From Ancistrus triradiatus (Eukaryota > Chordata > Actinopteri > Siluriformes > Loricariidae): 64,000 nt of DNA. Below the pieces are notes generated by a model. That model did no database searches. It was not told the DNA's origin and saw nothing but the letters and a program-made list of their open reading frames with translations. A program made the position numbers and the translations under genes. Location: positions 372,001 through 436,000 of the forward strand of contig JAJAGP010000205.1 in assembly GCA_025084515.1 (NCBI GenBank), written 5' to 3'. Within the stretch, counting starts at the first letter, position 1, and each line of letters begins with the position of its first letter. Below are positions 20,553 through 31,333 of this stretch, in pieces.

Positions 20553-21950
20553 CCTTACATGTATTTGTATTACCAAACAGAAAGCCAGTACAGCACAAGT
20601 ATATGACCATGGATAGAAAGAAGAATAATTAGAATAGAGCCAGTAAAAGTTAAAATGAAATATTCATGTTGGACGGTGTATCAGCATGTTAATTAGATTT
20701 GCCCTGGTTTTAGTCTTTAATTATTAGTTTGATTTTCAATTTCAATTTCGAGCTGACTTCCTTGAGAGAATTCAAATAGACACGGGTAAGGAGGCAGAAA
20801 TTGATGGCACTAAGGTTGATGCTTTTCAGTGAGGCCGAGGATGAGCACTGAAACTTACATGTCCTGTAAATGCTTAACTGATTGAGATTTCGGTGTGAGT
20901 GGCACCGGGTTACGTGACACAGGAGTTCAACTATGCCTGTTCCTATTGAACATTCATTTCAGAAAAGTGAACATGCACTATCTGAAAATGTAAAGTCTGA
21001 ACTCCCAACTTACTGAGATGAATAGTGTATGTATGATCTGAGCAGTCTAGTGTTATAAGATATGCCAAATAATCATATGTAGGTTTTATGTGTGTGTGCA
21101 TGTGTGCACCTAGGTTTCATTAAAATCCAGTTCTCTCAATACATATTCATTATAATTATGCCTCTCCCAGCCAGCTGCCTTTATAACAGCAATTGAACAA
21201 TTTGCCACTTTTAAAATGAATTTGCTTAAAGTAGGTTGAGGAGAAAGACTTGTGACTATATTTCTTGCCAAAAAAGCATTTGGCTTTTACCATTACCATT
21301 TAAGCGAAGGTCTGTGTAACACTTTGTCCTGAACGTCTTCATTATAGTAATCAAATATAATTAGACAGCACTCCCTTAAATACTCATGCAGTACTTAACT
21401 TTGGCATAATCCTGATGTATGCAGTTAATCAAAGACATGTCACCAGAGCAAGACATTTCACTTAGATTCAATAGCATTTCCGTTCTCTTCAAATCCAACA
21501 TAAAAAAGATAATTTTTTTGACATTATAAGTCTTTCAGTCTCTTATTAGAGTAATATTAATCCTAATATTAAAAAGTTGTCTGCTACAGTACAGAGAGAA
21601 TCTAACATGGTTGTACAGTTTAGAATTTCTTTTATTTTTATATATTAATGCTGATTTTTCCCAGTCAGTGCTGGGGATGTGGTGCCGATCCATAGAGAAC
21701 ACAGGTCGCAGTGGTAAGCATTCGCTTGACAGGATGCCAGTCCATCACAGGTCTGGATGTAGGACCCTGTTGCTGTGTAGGGAATGATCCACCCACAAAC
21801 ACACCCAGCTCAACTGAAAGGCACCGCCAAAACTCAAAGTCAAGTATTAGACATATTAGGGCCTGGAGCCACCTGAGAACTACATCTCAATTATGTTGGA
21901 AATAGCTTAGAGTGGTGTCTTAAGTTAGCATTAAAGTTTTAAAATCATAG
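20553..21950. other. Largely unannotated stretch
   Basis: Mostly AT-rich unique-looking sequence. GACAGGATGCCAGTCCATCACAG near 21728-21750 resembles a SINE tail seen elsewhere in fish; too short to call. Confidence 0.5.
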
Positions 21951-21952
21951 TA

Positions 21953-22490
21953 CAGGGGTACAGACATACCCTTTAGAATGTTCTATATTTCTACATAAAT
22001 ATGACCTAAAACATCATCAGATTTTAACACACAAGTCCTAAAAGTAGATAAAGAGAACCCAGTTAAACAAATGATACAAAAATATTATATTTGATCATTT
22101 ATTTATTGAGGAAAATGATCCAATATTTCTTATTAGTGAGTGGCAAAAGTATGTGAACCTTTAGGATTAGCAGTTAATATGAAGGCGAAATTAGAGTCAG
22201 GTGTTTTCAATCAATGGGATGACAATCAGGTGTGAGTGGGCACCCTGTTTTATTTAAAGAACAGGGATCTATCAAAGTCTGATCTTCTCAACACATATTT
22301 GTTGAAGCGTATCATGGCACGAACAAAGGAGATTTCTGAGGACCTCAGAAAGAGTTGTTGATGCTCATCAGGCTTGAAAAGGTTACAAAACCATCTCTAA
22401 AGAGTTTGGACTCCACCAATCCACAGTCAGACAGATTGTGTACAAATGGAGGAAATTCAAGACCATTGTTACCCTCCCCAGGAGTGGTTG
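21953..22490 (+). mobile_element. TcA copy C, 5' part only
   Basis: Damaged 5' end (CAGGGGTACAGACATACCC after TA at 21951-21952), then the shared leader and about 60 transposase codons from ATG 22313. A 2-bp deletion in the AGAAAAAGAG run after about ten codons shifts the frame. TcA sequence stops near 22490 at GGAGTGGTTGATC. This is almost the same linker position where copy B breaks. Confidence 0.9.
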
Positions 22491-22529
22491 ATCAAGTCAG
22501 GGTAACAGTGGAAATGAAAAACTTCCTCA

Positions 22530-22830
22530 TACTAATAAGGAAGACAACAGTCACTGTGAAAAATTTGAAAATTTGACAGTAGAACCGTGAAGTGGCCAAA
22601 TTACATCAACATTCATAGTCAAACTGTGAAATAATTCATGGTCAGTTCACAGTCAACAAAGTTTACAATCGCACTACGAAATTTGACAGTAGAACCATGA
22701 AGTGGCCACATTTCCATCAAAACTTCATAGTAGAACTGTGAACTTCATGGTCAAACTGTGAAAATTCACATTCAAACTGTCAAGCAATTCAGAGTTCTAT
22801 GAAAATTCACAGTACATTTTTTTCTGGGCA
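22530..22830. repeat. Degenerate ACTGTGAA / TTCACAGT array
   Basis: Repeated units of about 20 bp of the form TTCATGGTCAAACTGTGAA, themselves near-palindromic. One larger unit recurs: GACAGTAGAACCGTGAAGTG at 22575 and GACAGTAGAACCATGAAGTG at 22685, spaced 110 bp. No coding frame. Confidence 0.7.
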
Positions 22831-23381
22831 AGCAGGCTGAAATGGGGAACCAACTCTTCTCTGGGCTAAACCAGCGGACACAATTAATTAATAAAAAACA
22901 CATTGCCTCAAGTTTTCTATTTTCCATTACATTTTCCTTACAGTAGCATTGGCTGTGGCAATCTCTCATGCCTAAACGTTTATGGGTAAAATATTTGATA
23001 TAGACAGTGCACACCAAAACTGTAGGTTCATTATTTTGCAATTTTGCTGCTACTAAGCAAAGTCTCAAGACTAAAGTTACTCTGACCATGCATTGGCAGC
23101 AAAACTTACATGGGGTTTATTAGCGTTGCATCATGACTTAATGAATACTATCACAGAACTGCTTATGCTATGAAATTGTGGCACACAGCAAAATAGCTTA
23201 CATACTTCTTCCAGTCTACAAGCTACAAAGAATATTTGCAGCAATGCCCTTACACGCAAGTCTGTTTTTCTGTTGCGACCATAGTGTCACTACCAGGAGC
23301 TTATCTACCTTAATGAGGAGAAATCTACACAACTGAAACTGTTTTCTTCCAGTATTATGAAGAACAGTGATATAATTTAAA
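22831..23381. other. Unannotated stretch
   Basis: Nothing recognised. Confidence 0.5.
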
Positions 23382-23642
23382 GGGCAGCACTGCTCACAGC
23401 TCTGAGATCTGCATGTCCTCTGCGTGTCCATGTGGGGTTTCTCTGGGTACTCCGGTTTTGTCCCACAGTCCAAAGACGTGTGATAATTTGTTTTTCCACA
23501 CTGCCCTTAGTGTGTGAGTGTGAATGAATGTGAGTATGTGTGCCCTACAATGGTAGGGTTGTCCCTGTGTCATCAGGTAGGCACTGGCCTTCCCACGACC
23601 ATGACCAGGATTAAGCGGATAACACATTGAATGAATGAATGA
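23382..23642 (+). repeat. Mermaid-like SINE fragment with (AATG)n tail
   Basis: GGTACTCCGGTTTTGTCCCA, CAGTCCAAAGACGTG, ACCAGGATTAAGCGGATAAC and a short (GAAT)n. The tRNA-like head is mostly missing. The tail is the one embedded in the hAT at 9385. Confidence 0.78.
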
Positions 23643-23645
23643 ATG

Positions 23646-24713
23646 ATACAAGTTAGCAAGATGTAATTGGTAGATTTAAATCATACAGTGAAAGATATTC
23701 CAAGAACAATGAAAAAAAATTATTTCCTGCTCAGTGCTAGTCTTTGGTTTTGGATGGGCTTTGAGAAAAGTGCGTGGGCACTGTTTTCACAGTTCTTGCA
23801 AACGCAAAACTTAATAATTTTACCATTCTACAAAACCGCAATGAAAATGGGGATAGGAAGAAAACACTGATTAACTGAGGAGGTTTATTGACATTTCTAA
23901 TTATATCACGTATACCTTTTTTCTAATTACCAGTAGCAATTGTATCACAGATACATAGGTCGTCAGATGTTCAGTTTATCGATGTGTTACCAAAAAGTAG
24001 CCTCGTTTTAATCTGTGTATAGTCAAATTTCAACAGAAAAAAGCAATCGAGGTTTTAACAACAATCAGGTTTATGGCAGTTTAAATCCGAAAACCGCAAC
24101 AAGCCATTAATGTCCATTTATTCACCTAAAGTTTTAGCCTAATTAAAACACCGCTAATAACACAATCTACCATTGACACGCAACAGAATATTTACACTGG
24201 CATTACACAAGTGGGATGACCTTTTTGCACAATAATGCTGAATACAGTAATGCTGTTACAAACGTTGTTCCAATGACTTGTTCATTAGTGTTTGCTAAGA
24301 GCTGCACCTGCTGGCTTAATCCCAAATTTCTACTTATCGACCACAGAGTGCACCATATGTAAGAACCTTAACTCCGCCATAACTCTGGAACAGGAAGTCA
24401 TTTGGGATAGAGCCTTAACTCTGCATTATTTCATCAAGAATTTTTATGAATACTCAAAAATGGCTATGGTAGTGATCTTTTCAGTTTTCATATCAAAGAT
24501 ACGCCCCTGTCCCTGCTAATATTAGTTACAATTATAAATTCAGTTTTCTCCTGGATCCTTACAATCTGTCACATCAACTATATGGGCATATGTGGCAATT
24601 CTATGAGGTCATGATTCCCATTTTTCTGCCAAGACCCACAATCAAACCCTTTATCTGTATCTCCTAGCCTTTGAGACTCAAGCATGGCTTGACTGGAGCC
24701 ACCTCCTTATAAA
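23646..24713. other. Unannotated stretch
   Basis: No recognised repeat or convincing ORF over about 1.07 kb. Confidence 0.5.
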
Positions 24714-24717
24714 TAAA

Positions 24718-24870
24718 TTACATTACATTACATTACATTTACAGCATTTAGCAGACTCCCTTATCCAGAGCGACTTACAGTTGATACAGTCTTACAATCC
24801 AAGCAATTGTGGGTTAAGGGCCTTGCTCAAGGACCCAACAGTGGCAGCTTCTCAGAGGTGGGATATGCAA
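24718..24870 (-). repeat. SINE R2, truncated, minus orientation
   Basis: (ACATT)n, then AGCATTTAGCAGACTCCC, TTATCCAGAGCGACTTACAG and GGCCTTGCTCAAGGACCC. The tRNA-like head is missing: homology stops at GAGGTGGGAT, 13 bp before the gypsy duplication, and does not resume after the element. Confidence 0.88.
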
Positions 24871-24887
24871 CAAGATCTGTCTCTGGT

Positions 24888-25161
24888 TGTCACGCCCGCC
24901 TCCGGCACCGCTCCACCCGCTCGCACCTTGCCTCGCTCGACCTCCCCACATACTGAATCACTGCACCTGTTTCCTCATCTCCAGACTGCCTTCCCTCACG
25001 CATTTAAAACCACCTCAACCCACTCACTTCACCCTCTTCTCACGAGGTCCCTACCCTTTCTCCGTACCCATTTTCCCTCCGTCTGTTTGTCTCCAAATCT
25101 ATAACCTGCCTTACCCGTCTCTTTGCCTTGCTTTTGCCGTCCTCATTCCGTGGTCGTCACA
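24888..25161 (+). repeat. 5' LTR
   Basis: Starts TGTCACGCCCGCCTCCGGC and ends GTGGTCGTCACA. A promoter is expected here but no clear TATA box was identified. Compared with the 3' LTR it differs by many single-base indels, several in homopolymers. Confidence 0.95.
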
Positions 25162-25177
25162 AGTTTGAGAGCCTAAC

Positions 25178-25950
25178 ATGGAGGCAGCGGCCACCTGGCC
25201 TACATTCTGACGCTTCCACAGCGGAACGATCGCCAACTCTGCGAGGGCTTTATCCTACAGTGCCAGCTGTATTTCTCCCAGCACGCCACCGGAGTCCGAT
25301 TCTGCTCGCATCGCCCTCATCATCTCCTCCTCACGGGGCGAGCCCCTCGATTGGGCGACTGCCATCTGGGCACAAGGTGGGCGGAAGAGGCCACCATCTA
25401 CATCAGCTTTCCTCACCGCCTTCCGTGCCGTCTTTCAGCACCCCGGGAGGGCGTTCTCTGGGGAGATGTTGTTCTCTCTACGGTACGGGTCCGCCGCTGG
25501 TGCCGCCGACTAACCCCTGCAGATGTGAGTAAATTCCTCTTCCTGCCTACCCTGGCGGCCCAGAGCGGTGGAAACACACCTGCTCTCGTCTCCTGCTTCT
25601 CGTCTCCGTCAGGGCTTTACGGTCCAGACCTCCGCAGGGAATTGGCTGGAAGGACCTGGACCTGTTCACTGGACGAGCTCATCACACTCGCCAATCCTTT
25701 GGACGCAGCTCCTTGTTCCTCGCTCTGCCTCCTCTTCTTCGAACGCGCCTCTCCTCCCCCTCGCGTTTCCCACCTCCACCAGAACCCATGGAGTCGATCA
25801 CACCACCTCTCTGCCGATGAACGCCGACGCCGCTTCGACAGGGACTGTGCTGCTACTGCGGCTCGGACTGCCACCTGCGCTCTACCTGCGAACCCGCTCC
25901 ATCCTCCGGGCCTACCAGCCTTGCGTGCCAGACCCATCACGCACGCCCGG
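25178..25950 (+). pseudogene. gypsy gag (nucleocapsid) remnant
   Basis: Gag would form the particle that packages element RNA. Conserved pieces lie in three frames. RQLCEGFILQCQLYFSQHAT starts at 25231. LDWATAIWAQGG lies near 25346-25381 in the next frame. A CCHC zinc knuckle (Cys-X2-Cys-X4-His-X4-Cys) is encoded at 25848-25889 in the third frame. At least two frameshifts therefore separate them. The ATG at 25178 is followed by a stop after ten codons, so even the start is doubtful. The long open frame from 25351 is not the gag frame downstream of 25380. Confidence 0.8.
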
Positions 25951-25999
25951 GTGAGTCAATCCCCCCCGCTTGTGTGTCTTCTTTTCCCTTTCCTTCTTC

Positions 26000-27300
26000 C
26001 TGTGGTTTTGCGGTTCGCTCATGGTGATGTCCCTCTTACAATCCTTGATCGACTCCGGCGCGCAAGGATCTTCATCGCGCAACCACCGTCATCTCCCAGT
26101 GGAAGATTCCCCTGCACTCTCCTCTGCCCCATAAGCCCGCAATCAAACTTCGGCCAACGGTCGCCCGCTTGGCTCGGCTTCGTTACCCAATCACTACCCC
26201 TCTCTGTCTGCTCACCGGGGCGGTTTCATCATAAATCCATCACCTTCAACCCCCCGCTTGGGTCCTCTGAACACAACCCGTCATCCTGGTACTTCTTTCC
26301 CCTGGCTCCGCGAACACAGACCCGCTCATCTCCTGGGCAGCTTCTCGACTGTCCGCTGGTTGCTCCTCGCTGCCAAGAACGCTGCATCCTTGGCCCCCAT
26401 GGCGGTGCACCCCTGCCCGCCTCAGGCCAGCCTGAATTCACTGCGCCCAACGTCCCCTGTGCAGTACGTCGGACTTGGCCGCGGTCTTCGGCACGGCTTC
26501 TCGCCTCCTTCTCTCTTCTTCTCTCCCTTCTCTTCCGCCTCATCGTCCCGGCTACTACTGCCGCATTGATCTCCGCCTGATGCCCCCTTGCCTAAAGCCC
26601 CCGCCTGTATCCGTTTATCCGCCGCCGAGGGGACTCCATGTCGGACTACATCTCTGAGTAATCTGACCTTGGCTTCATCCGCCACCGTCCACGTCACCCC
26701 GGTCTCGGCGGGCTTCTTCTTTGTGGCCTAAACGCGACGGCGGCCTTAGGCCATGCATTGACTATCGGAACCTAAACCAGGATCACGCGCAGCTACTCCA
26801 ATCCTCTCCCACTGGTACCTCAGCCCTGGAACTCCTCCGCTCAGCGCAATGGTATACCACTCTCTCGACCTGCAGAATGCCTACAACCCTGGGGCGCGTG
26901 AGGGAGGGCGATGATGGGAAAACGGCCTTAGCACCAGCACTGGACACTAGAATACCTGGTCAGGCCCTTCGGCCTGGCAACGCTCCATCGTTTTCCAGCC
27001 TTTATCAACAACGTGCGCTTCGGGACTTGCTGTGCAGGGTTCGTCTTGGTCTATCTTGATGACATTCTCGTCTTCTCTCCGGACTTTCGACACCCCGTCG
27101 ATCAAGGTACGCCAGGTCTCGAACTCCTCCATCGTCACCACTTTACCGTGTCAATGCATCCAGTGCGAGTTCACACGCAGTCTGTCCACTACTTGGGGTA
27201 CGTGAATCTCCACTCACCCTCAAGGATTCGCATGGACGCCAACAAACTGTCCGCCGTCCGGGAATGGCCGAGACCGGACTCCATCAAGCAACTGCAATGA
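26000..27300 (+). pseudogene. gypsy protease and reverse transcriptase, frameshifted
   Basis: The aspartic protease active site is visible as LIDSGAQG with DSGA at 26051-26062. RT begins near 26721 with KRDGGLRPCIDYRNLNQ in one frame and continues with ALELLRSAQWYTTLSTCRMP and REGDDGKTA. It moves to another frame near 26990-27015, where the catalytic box YLDDILVFSPDFR (YLDD at 27052-27063) lies, then HTQSVHYLGYV, the thumb region. A TGA at 27298-27300 lies just before FLGFANFYRHFIRDYSRR. The segment between the protease site and 26700 has no long conserved frame. Order is normal for Ty3/gypsy (PR-RT-RH-IN). Confidence 0.88.
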
Positions 27301-29301
27301 TTCCTGGGCTTTGCCAATTTTTACCGGCATTTCATCAGAGACTACAGCCGCAGGGTGGCGCCCCTCACCACGCTACTCCAGGGTAAGCCTCGTTCTCTCC
27401 GCTGGAGCCCCGACGCGCAACAGTCCTTCGAGGCACTCAAGGCGGCCTTCACCAGCGCTCCCGTTTTGGCTCATCCAAACCCGGACCTCTCCTTCTTTCT
27501 GGAAGTGGACGCTTCCTCGACCGGTGTGGGTGCCGTGCTCTCCCAACGCCTTGGCGATCCGCCCAAACTGCACCCCGTCGCCTTCTACTCACACAAACTG
27601 ACCCCTGCTGAACGCAATTACGATGTGGGGGATCGGGAGCTGCTTGCCATCAAGTTGGCTCTGCAGGAGTGGCGGCATTGGCTGGAGGGATCCAAACATC
27701 CATTCACGGTTCTCACAGACCATAAAAACCTGGAGTACCTGCGCTCTGCCAAGCGGCTGAACCCTCGCCAGGCTCGTTGGTCCCTCTTCTCCCGCTTCCG
27801 CTTTGCCATCACCTATCTTCCAGGCTCCAAGAACACCAAAGCCGATGCTCTCTCTCGGACTCACGATCCCGATCCAGTCCCCGGCGATCCACCTGAGCCT
27901 ATTCTTCCATCTACGTGCGCCATCGGAGCCATCCATTGGGAGTTCGAGCAGGAACTGGAGGAACGGCTCTCGTGGATGCGCGCTCCCCCGTCATGCCCGC
28001 CGCAGAAGAAGTACGTGCCACAGGATCTCCGTGATCGCCTCCTCACCTGGGCACACACCTCTCTCTGTTCTGGCCACCCGGGAGAGACGCGCACGCACCA
28101 ACTACTCGCCGCGCGCTTCTGGTGGGAAAACATGCGCCGGGACGTCCACCGCTTCGTCTCTTCCTGCAGCGTTTGCGCACAAGCCAAGACACCCCGGACT
28201 TTACCAGCTGGTCTGCTTCGTCCACTGCCTGTGCCGCAGAGACCCTGGTCTCATGTCGCCCTGGACTTCGTCACGGAACTCCCCGCATCCAACGGCTTTA
28301 CCGCCGTCCTGTCGATCATTGACCGGTTCTCCCGTGCCGTCCGCTTTGTCCCTCTTCCAAAAATCGCCTCGGCCCTCCAAACCGCCGAACACCTCTTCGA
28401 ACACGTCTTCCGTGTCTTCGGCATCCCGGAGGACGTCCTCACCGACAGAGGCCCGCAGTTCACATCCGCGGTCTGGCGCGCCTTCTTCCAGAAGCTGGGG
28501 TCCACTGTCAGCCTCTCCTCGGGATACCACCCACAGACTAACGGTCAGTGCGAGTGTTCCAACCAGGAGTTAAAGAAGTTCCTACGCTCGTACTGCCTTC
28601 ACAACCCTCATGACTGGTCTCGATTCCTCCCATGGGCTGAGATCGCGCAGAACTCCCTCCGGCACTCCTCCACGGGCCTCACACCCTTCCAGTGCGTCCT
28701 GGGGCATCAGCCTCCCTTCGTGCCCTGGGATTCCACGCCATTGGACGCCCCGGCAGTGGACGACTGGTTTCGCCGCAGCGAGGACGTCTGGTGCCAGGTA
28801 CACCTTCGCATCGACAAGGCCATCCGTCGATACAAGAGGCACGCGGACCGTCGCCGCCGTGCCGCACCCGACTTCCAGCCCGGGGATCGCGTCCTGGCTC
28901 TCCTCGCAGGGAACTTCCGCACCGTCCAGGGAAGTACTCCTTTTTCTCCCCGCTTTTCGGGTCCTTACCTTATCATTGACAAAATCAATGATGTCACCTT
29001 TAAACTGCAACTGCCTTCTTACCTCCGCGTCTCTCCAGTCTTCCACGTCTCCCTCCTGAAACCCTGGGTGCCCAGTCCGCTGGCGGAGTCCTCCCCTTCT
29101 GACCAACCTCTACCTACCGGCCCTCCAGAGGCTCTCGTTTACACGGTCCGCCGCCTCCTGGATTCCCGCCATCAGGCCTCTCGCCTTCAGTACCTGGTCG
29201 AATGGGAGGGCTACGGGCCGGAGGAAAACAGCTGGGTGGATGCCTCGGACGTGTTGGACCCCCTCCTCATCCGGGACTTCCACGCCTCTCGTCCCGATTG
29301 A
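27301..29301 (+). CDS. pol: gypsy pol 3' part: RNase H, integrase, chromodomain
   Basis: Open for 666 codons; it is the continuation of pol, not an independent gene. Numbering from the first ATG (27355): RNase H spans about 40-170 with Asp52, Glu95, Asp122 and Asp163 in the expected order. The integrase zinc finger uses His234, His241, Cys271 and Cys274. The DDE core has Asp304, Asp364 and Glu400 (DD35E), with YHPQTNGQ just before Glu400. A GPY-type motif lies at 536-538. The C-terminus (about 595-643, LQYLVEWEGYGPEENSWV) is a chromodomain, thought to steer insertion toward particular chromatin. All key residues are present. Without an intact gag and RT the copy is not autonomous, and this product would lack its normal N-terminus. 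Confidence 0.95.
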   Translation, partial: FLGFANFYRHFIRDYSRRVAPLTTLLQGKPRSLRWSPDAQQSFEALKAAFTSAPVLAHPNPDLSFFLEVDASSTGVGAVLSQRLGDPPKLHPVAFYSHKLTPAERNYDVGDRELLAIKLALQEWRHWLEGSKHPFTVLTDHKNLEYLRSAKRLNPRQARWSLFSRFRFAITYLPGSKNTKADALSRTHDPDPVPGDPPEPILPSTCAIGAIHWEFEQELEERLSWMRAPPSCPPQKKYVPQDLRDRLLTWAHTSLCSGHPGETRTHQLLAARFWWENMRRDVHRFVSSCSVCAQAKTPRTLPAGLLRPLPVPQRPWSHVALDFVTELPASNGFTAVLSIIDRFSRAVRFVPLPKIASALQTAEHLFEHVFRVFGIPEDVLTDRGPQFTSAVWRAFFQKLGSTVSLSSGYHPQTNGQCECSNQELKKFLRSYCLHNPHDWSRFLPWAEIAQNSLRHSSTGLTPFQCVLGHQPPFVPWDSTPLDAPAVDDWFRRSEDVWCQVHLRIDKAIRRYKRHADRRRRAAPDFQPGDRVLALLAGNFRTVQGSTPFSPRFSGPYLIIDKINDVTFKLQLPSYLRVSPVFHVSLLKPWVPSPLAESSPSDQPLPTGPPEALVYTVRRLLDSRHQASRLQYLVEWEGYGPEENSWVDASDVLDPLLIRDFHASRPD

Positions 29302-29396
29302 CCGGCGCCCAGGCCGCGGGGCCGCCCGCGGAGGACCTCGTCGCTCCCCGCCTCTCGTCGCGCTCCCGCCTCGACGAGTCCTTTGAGGGGGGGCAC

Positions 29397-29668
29397 TGTC
29401 ACGCCCGCCTCCGGCACCGCTCCACCCGCTCGCACCTTGCCTCACTCGACCTCACCCACATACTGATCACCTGCACCTGTTCCTCATCTCCGGACTGCCT
29501 TCCGCTACGCATTTAACCACCTCACACACTCACTCACCCGCTTCTCAACGAGGTTCCCTACCCTTGTCTCCGTACCCATTTTCCTACCGTCTGTTGTCCA
29601 AAGTCTAATAAACCTGCCTTACCGTCGCTTGGCCTTGCGTTTGCCTCCTCATTCCGTGGTCCGTCACA
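29397..29668 (+). repeat. 3' LTR
   Basis: Starts TGTCACGCCCGCCTCCGGC and ends GTGGTCCGTCACA. It carries AATAAA within TCTAATAAACCTGCC, a likely polyadenylation signal; the 5' LTR reads ATCTATAACCTGCC there. Confidence 0.95.
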
Positions 29669-29673
29669 CTGGT

Positions 29674-31331
29674 AATGTCGTAAATGATTGCAGAACCATC
29701 CCATTGCTGAGAGCACCTCAGAATCTTGGTGCAGAACAATCAGATACTCTTGATAGAAATCTTCTATAAGTGAGGTGTCCTTGGAAGAGACTTATGAGAG
29801 TTACATGCTAACTCTGCTTATATGAGATACGTTAATATAAAAGGTGACCCATGCTGTATTTTGTATTGCTTTTGAAGTGAGAGTATTTCGCACATGCAGA
29901 ACATCGTACATAGCAGTGCATCCTACTTATTTCAGTGACAGTAGTTGTTCATCTGCGTCCTTCCCCGAGGAGGAATAATCTCATTTTTGGCAGAACCATG
30001 GATGAGCATGTGAAATATATAGCACTTTATCAGAAGGTCTGCATTTTCCTGCCATATTTTTAGTAAATGCAACACTGGCTTTGGCCGACGTTAAGGCTTC
30101 AGGCAAGAGAGTGGCTAACTCAAACTGGGCTTACTTTGGCCTTGACAGGCAAGCCAATGCAATGCCAGTAAAAACACAATGCCATGTGTCAAACAGTGCC
30201 CATGCTCTCTCTTTCTGTATTGATCCAAGTCATCTGACGAGTCAAACAGCCTGCTTTGCTCTCACCCCAAGCCCATCCGTTTAGCAGGCACACAATATGA
30301 TTAGTTAGCATTGCCTCTCACATTGTTGTGCCATCTGTTCGGTGTCAAGTTGTCAAAATGTCTGTTTAATTCCACTGATTAATCTGTCACACTTCCCTTT
30401 TCGCTCACTTCACATCCAGGAAAAATTATGGCCTGTCTGCCCTACCCAGGTTTCAGTCAAGCCACATGGTGGTTGGCGATTTATGAACATCTTTATATTG
30501 TTATTAGAAGTGGGTTCCAAGCTGTCTTAAAGCTAACTGAAACGCTGCATCACTGAATGGCTTTTTAATGCCTGGTATAAAACTCGACTGAGGAAGGCTG
30601 ATAACATTTATTGGATCAAGGGTAGAACCGAGAAGAAACATGTTTTGACAGCCATTTTAAGCAACTCCAACTTCAACTTACGGACAGCAAATCCAGAGTA
30701 CTCCAAAAAATAATTATAAGGTATTATAAAGTCTGAATCGTTTGAGGTGCATGTAATCTGTCCTGAATGAGTACATATTTGTATGTTAACAGCTCCACTA
30801 AATGACAAGCTGCAGTGAATGATGTATGGTGTGTGATTGGCATCTTCTTTTCCTACTCTTCTTCTCTTATACTTCATTCCTGTCTGGATGATGAAATAAA
30901 CACGTGCTTTTCCACCTCACAGCCTGGTTTTCTGTGCCCAGCAGTAGTCGATCACAGTGTGAGACAGAGAGATCAGACTCCCAGACAAGGGCGTAGGAGT
31001 GAGTTTATGGGGAGCCCACCACATCCTCTAAGCTGATTCCACTCTAGCTAAGACAGTAAAATACTATATGTTTAATGATGTGGAACAACATTTGTGGAAT
31101 TACAATACACAGCAAATAAATAAACAAAATGCATACCATCATACATGGTACTGATTTCTGTTGCCAGAAAATTACACTTAGAAATGAAATTATCAGTGCA
31201 ATATCTGGGTTTTATTTATAGTCTGACATTTCATATCAATGATACATGATTAATTATGTTAAGCTTTTCTGTATATAAAAATGTGATAAAAGGCACAACT
31301 GTTAACATATTCATCACTAATCCATTTAAGA
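29674..31331. other. Unannotated stretch
   Basis: About 1.66 kb without recognised repeats. Short ORFs (30081-30284, 30608-30877 minus) have no motif. This is among the longest repeat-free stretches and a place to look for conserved non-coding sequence. Confidence 0.5.
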
Positions 31332-31333
31332 TA

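Larger units (their letters stand above)
24883..29673 (+). mobile_element. Ty3/gypsy LTR retrotransposon with chromodomain
   Basis: Two direct LTRs (24888-25161 and 29397-29668) with TG...CA ends and a 5-bp target duplication CTGGT (24883-24887, 29669-29673). The internal order is gag, protease, reverse transcriptase, RNase H, integrase and chromodomain, which defines a chromovirus-type Ty3/gypsy element. No envelope gene is seen. A G-rich polypurine tract (near 29384-29393) precedes the 3' LTR. I could not identify the primer-binding site after the 5' LTR. GC content is far above the surroundings. The 3' half is open; gag and RT are broken by frameshifts. Confidence 0.96.

Noticed and set aside
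25351..26580. 409-codon open frame on the plus strand, longest in the 5' gypsy half
   Set aside because: It is not in the frame of the zinc knuckle (25848-25889) or of the protease DSGA (26051), and its translation has no gag or pol signature. Open by chance because GC-rich sequence has few stops.
27373..29445. Many minus-strand and alternative-frame ORFs of 60-256 codons
   Set aside because: Shadows of the gypsy pol frame in GC-rich DNA; no independent motifs.
24883..29673. Endogenous retrovirus
   Set aside because: No envelope frame between integrase and the 3' LTR, and the C-terminal chromodomain points to a Ty3/gypsy chromovirus-type retrotransposon.
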